DNA from: Streptomyces celluloflavus
GTDB lineage: Bacteria; Actinomycetota; Actinomycetes; Streptomycetales; Streptomycetaceae
Assembly: GCA_000720995.1 (NCBI GenBank)
Contig: JOEL01000022.1
Location: 36,303-100,302, forward strand
Direction of reading: 5' to 3'
Length of the DNA: 64,000 nucleotides
Shown here: in pieces, positions 25,379 through 33,698 of the stretch
Numbering within the stretch: the stretch's first letter is position 1
How the letters are laid out: each line of letters starts with the position of its first letter
Notes under the pieces: model-generated
Seen by the model: only the letters and a program-made list of their open reading frames with translations
Told to the model about the DNA's origin: nothing
Database searches by the model: none
Program-made: the position numbers and the translations under genes

Positions 25379-27634
25379 GCGCGTACCCACATCCAGCGTC
25401 CAGTAGTGCTGGATTTCGGTGCTGCCCGGCGGTCGGACCTGGTGGTAGTAACCCACGCCGGCTTCCAGGGACGCGCAATTGAGGATGAGGTTGCGGTGCA
25501 ACCAGTGCCATGTCGAGTCCCTCTGCATCCAGTACTCCACTGCCTGAGCAGGACTGGGGGCAGGATCGGGCTGCCCCCACTGGAAGTAGACGTTTTCCCC
25601 AGGGGTGTGGTAGCCCGCGAGGTCCATGGGTTCGCCACTTTCCCATACCAGTTTCCCGTCAGGCCCTCGATGCATGTTCGAGTCCTGCTGGACTTGGTCG
25701 CTGGGAACGGTGGACAGGTAACTGCTGTGGTCGTACGCGATGTTCCTGAGCTGCTGGGAGAACTGGAAGGGGTTGGGACAGCCGCTCAACTTCGCTTCTC
25801 CCAGCGGATCCGGCTCAAGAAGGGGATACAACTCCGGGTGTGTCCGTGCGCGGTTGACCAGATCGAAGAGCTCTTGCTCCAGCGGATCCGGCGTGGGGCT
25901 GGCACCCGAGGTGATCTGTCCGATCCTGCCGCTGAAATACTCGGTGAACCACAGGTTCCCATCCGGTCCGGACGCGATACCGAACGGGTGGCCGTCCGCG
26001 GTGGGCAGTGGGTATTCGGTGACGGATCCCGTTGAAGTGATCCGCCCGATCCGGTTGCCGGTGGATTCGGTGAACCACAGGTTTCCGTCGGCCCCGGACG
26101 CGATGGCGTACGGGGAACTGCCCGGGTTGGGCAGTGGGTATTCGGTGACGGATCCCGTCGAAGTGATCCGCCCGATCCGGTTGCCCCTGGACTCCGTGAA
26201 CCACAGGTTCCCGTCCGGGGCGGCCACGATGCCGGTCGGCCCGCTGTCGGGGGTCGGCAGGGGGAATTCGGTGACGGACCCCGCTGGCGTGATCTGCCCG
26301 ATCTTGCCACCCCAGTACTCGGTGAACCACAGGTTTCCGCCCGGCCCCGCCACGATCCCCAGCGGGCGACAGCCCCCGGTGGGCACGGTGAATTCGGTGA
26401 TGGTCCCGGCCGGGGTGATGCGCCCGACCTTGCCGTCCCAGTACTCGGTGAACCACAGATTGCCGTCGGGCCCGGCCGCGATGCCGAATGGGAAGGCGTT
26501 CGAATGGGGCACGGTGAATTCGGAGATGTTCCCGGCCGGGGTGATTCGCCCGACTGCACCGCCGTAGTACTCGGTGAACCACAGATTGCCGTCGGGCCCG
26601 GCCGTGATGCCGAACGGGAGGCTGACCGCGGTGGGCAGGGGGAATTCGGTGACGGATCCCGTCGAAGTGATCTGCCCGATCCGGCTGCCGGTGGACTCGG
26701 TGAACCACACATTGCCGTCCGGCCCGGCCGCGATCCCGAGCGGATGGCTGTTCAGTACGGGCAAGGGGTATTCGGCGATGGACCCGCCCGGGGTGACCTG
26801 CCCGATCACGCCGTTGTCGTATTCGGTGAACCACAGGTTCCCGTCCGGCCCCGCCACGATCCCGGAGGGCTGGCTGCCCGCAGTGAGCACGGGGTGTTCG
26901 GTGATCTCCCCGCCCAAGGTGATCCGTCCGATCTGGTTGCCGGCGCCCTCGACGAACCACAGGTTGCCGTCCGGCCCGGCCGCGATGTCCCACGGGGAGC
27001 TGTTCGAGCTGGGGATGGGGTGTTCTGTGATGTTCCCGCCCGGGGTGATCCGTCCGATCTGGTTACCGTTGGACTCGACGAACCACAGGTTGCCGTCCGG
27101 CCCGGCCGTGATCCCCGTCGGCCCGCTGCCCGCGTCGGTCAGCGGGTGTTCGGTGATGGACCCGTCCGCGGTGATCTGCCCGATCACACCGTTGTTGTAC
27201 TCGGTGAACCACAGATTGCCGTCCGGCCCGGCCGTGATGCCCCACGGGAAGCTGTTCGGGCTGGGGATGCGGTAATCGGTGATGGTTCCGTCCGGGGTGA
27301 TCCGCCCTATCATGCCGCTGTCGTATTCGGTGAACCACACGTTCCCGTCCGGGCCGGCCGTGATCCCCGTCGGCCCGCCGTCCGGGGTGGGCAGGGGATA
27401 TTCGGTGATGGCTCCACCCGGGGTGATCTGCCCGACCAACCCCCTGTCGTACTCGGTGAACCACAGATTGCCGTCGGGCCCGGCCACAACGTCCCAGGGG
27501 TAGGGGGAGCTACCCGGGGCGGACAGGGTGTATTCGGTGACGATCCCGGGGAGGGCCGCGGCCGACGCGCCTGCCTGGAGGGAATTCCGCAGACGACCTC
27601 GACGAAGGCCATGCGGGGTGAAGGGTGTGGGCAT
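25376..27634 (-). CDS. Vgb-like beta-propeller fused to CAP domain
   Basis: A 752-residue protein. Residues about 30-575 are 13 tandem repeats of 42 residues with consensus GPDGNLWFTEYxxGxIGxIT, the repeat of streptogramin B lyase (Vgb)/NHL-type propellers. Thirteen to fourteen blades suggest two propellers. Residues about 580-752 are a CAP/SCP-like domain: LEQELFDLVNRARTHPELYP, GENVYF and HWLHRNLILN with His residues typical of the fold. No classical signal peptide is evident, which is odd for a CAP protein. The Vgb lyase catalytic role is not assured; such propellers also bind ligands or proteins. It may act with the adjacent giant-protein operon, from which it is separated by Tn3 debris. 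Confidence 0.75.
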   Translation of the reverse strand: MPTPFTPHGLRRGRLRNSLQAGASAAALPGIVTEYTLSAPGSSPYPWDVVAGPDGNLWFTEYDRGLVGQITPGGAITEYPLPTPDGGPTGITAGPDGNVWFTEYDSGMIGRITPDGTITDYRIPSPNSFPWGITAGPDGNLWFTEYNNGVIGQITADGSITEHPLTDAGSGPTGITAGPDGNLWFVESNGNQIGRITPGGNITEHPIPSSNSSPWDIAAGPDGNLWFVEGAGNQIGRITLGGEITEHPVLTAGSQPSGIVAGPDGNLWFTEYDNGVIGQVTPGGSIAEYPLPVLNSHPLGIAAGPDGNVWFTESTGSRIGQITSTGSVTEFPLPTAVSLPFGITAGPDGNLWFTEYYGGAVGRITPAGNISEFTVPHSNAFPFGIAAGPDGNLWFTEYWDGKVGRITPAGTITEFTVPTGGCRPLGIVAGPGGNLWFTEYWGGKIGQITPAGSVTEFPLPTPDSGPTGIVAAPDGNLWFTESRGNRIGRITSTGSVTEYPLPNPGSSPYAIASGADGNLWFTESTGNRIGRITSTGSVTEYPLPTADGHPFGIASGPDGNLWFTEYFSGRIGQITSGASPTPDPLEQELFDLVNRARTHPELYPLLEPDPLGEAKLSGCPNPFQFSQQLRNIAYDHSSYLSTVPSDQVQQDSNMHRGPDGKLVWESGEPMDLAGYHTPGENVYFQWGQPDPAPSPAQAVEYWMQRDSTWHWLHRNLILNCASLEAGVGYYHQVRPPGSTEIQHYWTLDVGTR
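25895..27545. repeat. Thirteen 126-bp tandem coding repeats
   Basis: The propeller repeats are also visible in DNA as imperfect 126-bp units (for example the recurring GGTGAACCACAG and GTCCGGCCCGG on the plus strand). High identity between some neighbouring units points to expansion by recombination; blade number may vary between strains. Confidence 0.8.
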
Positions 27635-27904
27635 GGAAAAACCTCATCCGCTTCCAACGCGGCAACAGCCCCACTACAGGGGCGTCGCCGCGGAGTGGTG
27701 GTCGAGCCCGGCTCGGTGCTGAACGGCGGCGCCGACCTGGGATGAGCCGTTCGTGGCCGCATCCCTTGCACGCACCGTGTGCGGCGAGCACGGCTGGGGT
27801 TCGACACCCGTACTGCTTCCACTTTCAGCCTGTTACCCCGTGTGGGTGATCGCAACTTGCGCGGTCCCCGCCCTGCAGACGTTGAGGCCGGACCTGGCCG
27901 CGGC

Positions 27905-28250
27905 GCCGTCGAACTGCCAATCATCGCCGAGGGCCTGCGCCACCACGACATCCAGCTCGAATTCCTCTCCGGGCCCCCTCCATGGCGTCTACGACCCGTC
28001 CGGTCATGGCGCTGCCTTGTTCGAGCCCCGCGAAGGCCAGGCATCCGCTCGCGAGCGCGGCCGACACGGTGGGCGCCGCAAGGCCGTCGACGACGACATG
28101 GCCGCCTACGCCGGGTCCTTTGCGGCCAACAACGTCCCCGACCCGCAGATCGCCCTGCCTTGGGTAAGAACAAGGGCGAACACCCCATGGTCGCCGCCGT
28201 CTATTGCTTCCTCACCGAGGACGCCGACAGCGCCGAGAGAGCCCGATCAC
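27905..28250 (+). pseudogene. Tn3-type serine resolvase remnant
   Basis: Pieces of a resolvase/invertase in shifting frames: IAEGLRHHDIQLEFLSGP, GPLHGVYDPSGHGAALF, then EGQASARERGRHGGRRKAVD, DMAAYAG and KNKGEHPMVAAVYCFL. These match the segment from the catalytic domain's end to the C-terminal helix-turn-helix. A deletion removes the AGMAESEREYIREK helix. Upstream, 27640-27900 holds nothing I can assign. Confidence 0.62.
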
Positions 28251-28329
28251 CCGTCAGGGCTTCCACATCCACTCATTGCCCCTTTGGCCCGCATCTGGGT
28301 CACACGCTCCCCGTCCGTCGTGGCCCTAC

Positions 28330-28625
28330 GTGAGTGGACAACGGACAGACGCAAACCCCCGACACAACCTGTTCGGCCTGGGCACGAACATGGGGATCAA
28401 ACGCGTCGCGGTGACCGGCAAGCAGGGCGAGAGCGAGGCGACGCTGCGCAAGGTGCGGCACCTGCTCGTCAACCGCGCCAACATGCGGGCGGCCGTGCGG
28501 AAGCTGGTGAACGCCACCTTCGCCGTCCGGGATGAGATGTGGTGGGGCACCGCGCCGCGTGCGCCTCCGACAGCCGCAAGTTCGGCGCCTGGTCCTCCAA
28601 CCTGATGACCGAGGGGCACCAGCGC
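28330..28625 (+). pseudogene. Tn3-type transposase internal remnant
   Basis: MGIKRVAVTGKQGESEATLR, VRHLLVNRANMRAA, LVNATFAVRDEMWWG then, after a one-base shift, TACASDSRKFGAWSSNLMTE. This is the conserved core around the second catalytic Asp of Tn3-family transposases. The sequence breaks off where HxRYGG would follow. It separates the propeller gene from the giant-protein operon. Confidence 0.68.
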
Positions 28626-28670
28626 CGTCGCCCCGCAGAGCCTGCCCAGCACTGACATGACGGGGAACCT

Positions 28671-29846
28671 TCAGACGCGGACGGGAGGCTCCTGCGGGCC
28701 CAGCGGGTACCAGAACCACTGGGCCGCGCCATAGGATTTGCCCCCTCTGTCCTTGTTCGGCCATTCCGCCATGCATCGGATGGTGTCATCTGTTTTGAAC
28801 GGCTGGGTTGCCGATCCGGCATCGAAGTCGCGACCGTTACTGGTCAGGTACACGGTGGCGGCCTGGACTTCGCGGTACAAGTGGCGTACCGACGCCGAAG
28901 CGGTTGGTCCGTCGGGGAGATCGAAAACTCTCATTTTGAGGACGACGAACCCCGGGCCCTGGACCCGGAATTCGGCCTCCCAGTCGCGCACCTCACCATC
29001 GGGACTCCTCGTCGACTCGAGAAGCAGCACCTCGTCCTGGATGAGCCCTTCCAGCGGGCCACGGAAGGTGGTGCGCCCGGCGATGTCGAGGTGGCCGATC
29101 TCCAGGTCGGGCCGTTCGACCATCACGGCGGTGGTCAGGGTGTGTGTCAGCGTCTGACCGCCGGCGGTCACCGTCGCTTGCAGCATGAAGCCGGTGGGGG
29201 TGGTCAGTGGTTCGGGGGTGGTCCACTCCCGGACGCTCGAAACGTCCTGGGAGGAGTTGCGGGCCCAGAACATCGTGTAGGCGGCGTCCGTGCTTCCGTC
29301 CCATTTCAGGACCGCGTGCTCGCCGTTGGCAACCATGACCTTGGTCGGGCGGAAGTTGCGGAACACGAACTCCGCCGGGAACTTCATCACCGAAGCCACG
29401 GTCGTTTTCGGGGTGAAGGATTCTTTGGTCAGGGAGGTCTCTTCGATGATCTCGATGCCCGCCTCGCCGACCGTTTCATTCACCTCGATCTGTGAGATGA
29501 CCAGAGTGACAGCGCGCTCAATGATCTGCACCGGCGGCCGTTCCGGCACGAACTCGAACACCTGCCAGGTGTCGTCGGCGAACCCGGGGCGTGCGGTCCA
29601 GTCGCTCGCGCCGACGACGGCCGAGGTGAGCTGCGCGCCGTTCTCGGTGAGCGCCGTGGCGCCCGCGCCGATCGGGATCCGGACGGTGACACTCTTGCAG
29701 TAGGCCGAGCCTGAGTTCCCGGGGCCGAGCGTGATGTCCAGCCGGCCCATGACCGGGTCCTTGTCCGTGGACACCGTCAGAGGCTCGGGGTCCGGCTCGA
29801 TCGCGTAGCCGAGCAGCGAGTCGGCGGCCAGTACGGTCATTCCCAT
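28671..29846 (-). CDS. Unknown protein, last gene of giant operon
   Basis: A 391-residue protein of unknown family, predicted to be beta-rich: LDITLGPGNSGSAYCKSVTV, VTLVISQIEVNETVGEAGIE, and LILQ-type hydrophobic alternation throughout. No signal peptide or membrane helix is visible. The first segment (MGRLDITLGPGNSGSAYC) looks like an immunoglobulin-like sandwich. The start at 29846 has AAGGGA upstream, and it begins 14 nt after the previous stop in the operon. Function unknown. Confidence 0.7.
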   Translation of the reverse strand: MGMTVLAADSLLGYAIEPDPEPLTVSTDKDPVMGRLDITLGPGNSGSAYCKSVTVRIPIGAGATALTENGAQLTSAVVGASDWTARPGFADDTWQVFEFVPERPPVQIIERAVTLVISQIEVNETVGEAGIEIIEETSLTKESFTPKTTVASVMKFPAEFVFRNFRPTKVMVANGEHAVLKWDGSTDAAYTMFWARNSSQDVSSVREWTTPEPLTTPTGFMLQATVTAGGQTLTHTLTTAVMVERPDLEIGHLDIAGRTTFRGPLEGLIQDEVLLLESTRSPDGEVRDWEAEFRVQGPGFVVLKMRVFDLPDGPTASASVRHLYREVQAATVYLTSNGRDFDAGSATQPFKTDDTIRCMAEWPNKDRGGKSYGAAQWFWYPLGPQEPPVRV

Positions 29847-29860
29847 GGAGGAGGGTCCCT

Positions 29861-32800
29861 TCAGTCTCGGGGCTTCAGTTGCAGATATCCGGCGCGCGCC
29901 TCGGCGACCGGCTCACCCGGATACGCGTACGTGTCCGCCATCGCGATCGGGAACTCCAGCCACTCCGGCACGTCCTCGCCCCGGTCCCGGGGCTCGGCCC
30001 AGGTCCAGTCGCCATGCCACGCCGCCGGGTGCGGCATGACGATCGAGTCCTCTTCGAGCCCTGATCCCGGTCCCGGCCCCCGCGCGAACGCCGCCTCGTC
30101 CTCCGACGTCGGCGGCCGGGCCACCGCGAGCAGCGGGTGGAGCCGGAACGATGCCCGGATCCGTGCCAGCGAGGCGTGGACGAAGTCCGCGTCCAGGGCG
30201 AGGCGGGCGACCGGCAGGATGTCGGTCGTGGCGTGCACGGCGGCGTGTGGGTCCATCAGGACGGTGAGGTGGTGCGTGACGGCGGCCTCGCCGGGGAGCG
30301 TGCCCGGCAGTGCCAGGCCGCTGCCGGTGCCGACCGGTTGCAGATAGGAGTGCGCGTCGGTCGGCTGCTCGGTGAACAAGGTCGTATAGCTGACCGCGCC
30401 GTCCGGGCCGGAGGCTGAGGCGAAGTAGCCGATCAGGCCGTCGGTCAGCCGCTCGGCCGAACCCAGCCGGACCGGCCACCGGTAGCCGTCGCGGCCCGGG
30501 TAGTCCTGGCCGGAGGCGGTGTCCACCGAGGCGGTTCCGGTGACCACGCCGTCCGAGGGCGGGATCGGTGCGGTGCTCCAGCCCGGGTCGGTCAGTGGCA
30601 GGCCCTGCAGGTCGATCGCCAGGTCGGCGGCGACCAGTGCCACCGGACTGCCGATGAGCCGGGACGGGACCGCGTCGTCCTGGGCCGACGGGTCCACGAT
30701 GCCGTCCAGCGCCCCGTCGATCGTCTCCAGCAGCGCCGCGAACGCCAGGTGCGGCGAAGTCTGGCCGCGCAGCCCCGCGATGAAGCCGGCCAGGCGCGGG
30801 TAAGCGGCGGTGAACCCGGGCGACGCCGGGTCGGGGAAGGGCGAGTGGGGGAGCGGGTTCCACGCGATTTCCCGGGTGGTGTTGAGGCCCCGCATCTCGC
30901 CCAGCGGCGAGCCGTCCGATGCGTAGACCATCAGCGTCTCGTCCAGCCGGTTGGCCAGTAGCCACCCGGCGACCGGCGTGGCGGGCGTTCCGGCGTCCCG
31001 CGCCGTCGGGGCGGCGGGAGAGGAAGAGACGGTGCCGTCCAGGGCGGGCGCGGCGGCCAGCCGTACCCGTGCCGGCTGCAGCAGGCGTGGCGGCAGCTGG
31101 ATGAACCGCCGCGCGCCGATCGGGTCCGGATACAGCGGTTTGCGCGCGTCGGGCAGGACGCTGAGAGCGCGGATGGGTGAGAAGCGCTCGTAATTGTTCT
31201 GTGCGCCGTTGGTGAGGTCCACGACCCGCCCGAAGCGGTCGATGATCCGCAGGTCGTAGAAGAAGAACTGCCCGGCGCGGACTGGCTGGAAGGTGTCGTC
31301 GGCGGGACCGGTGCCGCTGTGGCCGCTCGGTGCGGGCCATGAGGCCGCGTCGCCGAGCAGCGGTTCCAGGGCGGACGGGACCGGGATCCGGGACCGCAGC
31401 GGCCGGGCCACGCCGCTCCGCGTCAGCAGCCAGTCGTGGAATCCGTCCAGGGTCTGCGACAGCATGTCCAGGTCGGCTGCGTCTTCGCGGAGTTGGCGCA
31501 CGCCCATCGCCTCGGCGTCCGGATACGTCTGCAGGTACCGGTCCAGCTGCCGTTCCACCGCGTAGCGCACGGTCGGTGCCAGAAAGGACCGGCCCCTGAA
31601 GATCCGCCGCAGTGACGACGAAGCGTCCTGGGCGGTCGATCCGGTGCCCTTCCACGTGTACGCGTTCCCGTCGAACTCCCAGTGCTCGGTGCCCTCGGTC
31701 CGGAACGGAGTGGGGACATACCGCACGTCCCACTGGAGATACATCGGCAGCCAAGGCTGCTTCCAGAACGCCGTGTACTGCGCCAGGCTCCCGGTGATGT
31801 TGAGGTCGGGGTGTGCGATCGCGTTGTGCAGGGCGGTCGGGCCGGGGGCGGCGGCCGGTGTCCACGCCGCCTTGTCCAGCAGCGCGAACTCCGCGAGCAG
31901 CGAGGCGATCAGTGGCGGGAACCCGTCGAGCCGCGGCGCCGGGGGGTTCGTCGGTACCTCCTCGAACGAGCTGCCGATCTTGAGCGAGCGCAGCAGGTCT
32001 CCGGCGAGCCGCACCGGCAGCGGCTCGTCGCGCGCCAGCGGCTCGGTGATGTTGGCGCCCTCGATGACGACGACCGGGTCGGCCGGTGTGTAGTAGTTCT
32101 CCGACATCTCGCGCTGGAGCGCCATCCCCTCCGGAACGTCGACGTCCGGCCGGGCGACGAACTCCGCGATCGCCGCTTCCAGTTCCTCGGGCGTATCGCC
32201 GCGCGGCAGGCCCTGCGCGAGCGCCGCCACCTTCTCGTACTGCGCCTTGGTGAGCTTGGCGATGGACGGCTTGCCGTCCGGGCTCGCCGCCGGGTCGAGC
32301 TGCGCGTCGGCGGCCGCGTCGAAACCCGGCGCGTGCGCACCCTCGCGCGTCGCCCGGTTCCGGAGGAACCACAGCGTCCAGGTCCGCCATTGCAGGCTCC
32401 GGAGCTTCGGCAGCTCGGTGTCGTAGGCGGCCTGCTGCGTGCCGAGCCGTACCAGCCACTGCGGATCGGTCGCCCGTGCGGCGCGGCGTGCGGCGGCGCT
32501 GCCCTCGGCGTCGTCGCCGAACCCGTCCCCGCGCCGCTCCACCAGCCGCCACGCGTAGCCGGCCTCGTGCCCCGCGAACCAGGTGCTGCGCAGCGCCTCG
32601 TCCAGCTCGTGGTCCCCGCCGGGGGAATCGAAGGAGTCGATGGTGCCGTGATAGAGGGCCGACAGCAGGTCCCCGGCCTCGGCCGAGCGGGTCTGGAGCG
32701 TGGTCAGTGCGGCGGCGGCGTCGCCGATGCTGTGCCCGACGGCGACCTTGAGGGGGTCGTTGACGGGGTCGGGCTTGTCCGACGGCGGCTGGTAGTTCCG

Positions 32801-33697
32801 CTGCCTCCAGGTGACGCCCAGCGCGGTGCCGGCATACAGCGTGTTGCGGAGAGCATCTGGGACAGTGCCGGGCAGAGCCCACCCGAGCGCTTCCAGCACG
32901 GCCTCGGGATCGGTGCGGTCCGGCGGCAGCAGGCCGGGGATGGTGAGCGCCCGCGCCAGGATGTCGGCGGGTTGCTCGGAGTACCAGCCGACGGCCAGGT
33001 AGGACAGCCGGTTGTCCGGCGGGTAGGTGTCGATCGTGCCGTCTTTGAGGTCTTCGAGGTCGTCGTGGAAGGAGAAGACGCCCTCGTGGTACGGCTCGTA
33101 GGCGGCGAAGGCCGGCAGTCCGGGCCCGACCGCGGTCAGGAACGGCTCGCGCCGCCCCGGATCGGTCCACGGCTCGTCCGTGACATCGGTGACCAGGCTG
33201 AGGAAGGTGGTCTGCGCCGACTCCGGATCCCGGAACCGCGGCACCTTCAGCTCGGCCAAGTCGTCCCGGTCGGGGTAGTCGCTCTCCAGGTAGTCGCTGT
33301 GCACGAGCCAGCCCTTGGCATGCACCGTGTTCCGGTCCGCCGGCGTCCGCTGTCCCCTGGGATCGAAGTACCGCACGATCAGCCACCGATTCGGCACCAG
33401 CGGGAACGATGTCACCTCGGTCTTCTCGTCGTAGTGCCCGGTGGCGAGTGCTTCGGGGAACTGCCACTGCAGACGGACCCCGAACGGCACCTGCTCCTCG
33501 GCGCCCTGCCCGGCCGGCGGTTCCGGCGGGGTGCCTTCCGCCAGCATCAGCTCGTAGTCCGTGCGCCAGCGGGAGAACGGCCCGCCGGCGGAGTTCACCA
33601 TGTCGTTGGAGACCAGGGCGTGGAGCCGGATCGGGACGATCAGGTCGGTCGTGCCGCCCAACTCCGTGCCCGCGGCGGGTTCGATGGCTTCGGTCAT
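29861..33697 (-). CDS. Unknown 1278-residue protein, giant operon
   Basis: A very large protein with no recognised domain. It starts MTEAIEPAAG and then has TDLIVPIRLHALVSND, FPLVPNRWLIVRYFD and MYLQWDVRYVPTPF. Overall it is acidic and Trp/Tyr/Pro-rich, alternating helical and strand-like stretches, without signal peptide, membrane helices or nucleotide motifs. The phrase FGVRLQWQFPEAL and the repeated LLxxRFxQLPPRLLQPA-type lines suggest structural or assembly roles; that is inference. I start it at the ATG at 33697, one nucleotide beyond the previous stop, because the GTG at 33715 lies in the ribosome-binding site GAAGGAGG. Confidence 0.75.
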   Translation of the reverse strand: MTEAIEPAAGTELGGTTDLIVPIRLHALVSNDMVNSAGGPFSRWRTDYELMLAEGTPPEPPAGQGAEEQVPFGVRLQWQFPEALATGHYDEKTEVTSFPLVPNRWLIVRYFDPRGQRTPADRNTVHAKGWLVHSDYLESDYPDRDDLAELKVPRFRDPESAQTTFLSLVTDVTDEPWTDPGRREPFLTAVGPGLPAFAAYEPYHEGVFSFHDDLEDLKDGTIDTYPPDNRLSYLAVGWYSEQPADILARALTIPGLLPPDRTDPEAVLEALGWALPGTVPDALRNTLYAGTALGVTWRQRNYQPPSDKPDPVNDPLKVAVGHSIGDAAAALTTLQTRSAEAGDLLSALYHGTIDSFDSPGGDHELDEALRSTWFAGHEAGYAWRLVERRGDGFGDDAEGSAAARRAARATDPQWLVRLGTQQAAYDTELPKLRSLQWRTWTLWFLRNRATREGAHAPGFDAAADAQLDPAASPDGKPSIAKLTKAQYEKVAALAQGLPRGDTPEELEAAIAEFVARPDVDVPEGMALQREMSENYYTPADPVVVIEGANITEPLARDEPLPVRLAGDLLRSLKIGSSFEEVPTNPPAPRLDGFPPLIASLLAEFALLDKAAWTPAAAPGPTALHNAIAHPDLNITGSLAQYTAFWKQPWLPMYLQWDVRYVPTPFRTEGTEHWEFDGNAYTWKGTGSTAQDASSSLRRIFRGRSFLAPTVRYAVERQLDRYLQTYPDAEAMGVRQLREDAADLDMLSQTLDGFHDWLLTRSGVARPLRSRIPVPSALEPLLGDAASWPAPSGHSGTGPADDTFQPVRAGQFFFYDLRIIDRFGRVVDLTNGAQNNYERFSPIRALSVLPDARKPLYPDPIGARRFIQLPPRLLQPARVRLAAAPALDGTVSSSPAAPTARDAGTPATPVAGWLLANRLDETLMVYASDGSPLGEMRGLNTTREIAWNPLPHSPFPDPASPGFTAAYPRLAGFIAGLRGQTSPHLAFAALLETIDGALDGIVDPSAQDDAVPSRLIGSPVALVAADLAIDLQGLPLTDPGWSTAPIPPSDGVVTGTASVDTASGQDYPGRDGYRWPVRLGSAERLTDGLIGYFASASGPDGAVSYTTLFTEQPTDAHSYLQPVGTGSGLALPGTLPGEAAVTHHLTVLMDPHAAVHATTDILPVARLALDADFVHASLARIRASFRLHPLLAVARPPTSEDEAAFARGPGPGSGLEEDSIVMPHPAAWHGDWTWAEPRDRGEDVPEWLEFPIAMADTYAYPGEPVAEARAGYLQLKPRD

Positions 33698-33698
33698 C

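Noticed and set aside
25895-27545. Regularly spaced repeats resembling a CRISPR array
   Set aside because: The 126-bp unit is in frame and encodes 42-residue propeller blades; there are no short identical repeats with unique spacers and no cas genes.
25376-27634. True streptogramin B lyase (antibiotic resistance)
   Set aside because: Blade number is nearly double, a CAP domain is fused, and I could not place the lyase catalytic His/Glu set with confidence; repeat similarity alone does not establish the activity.
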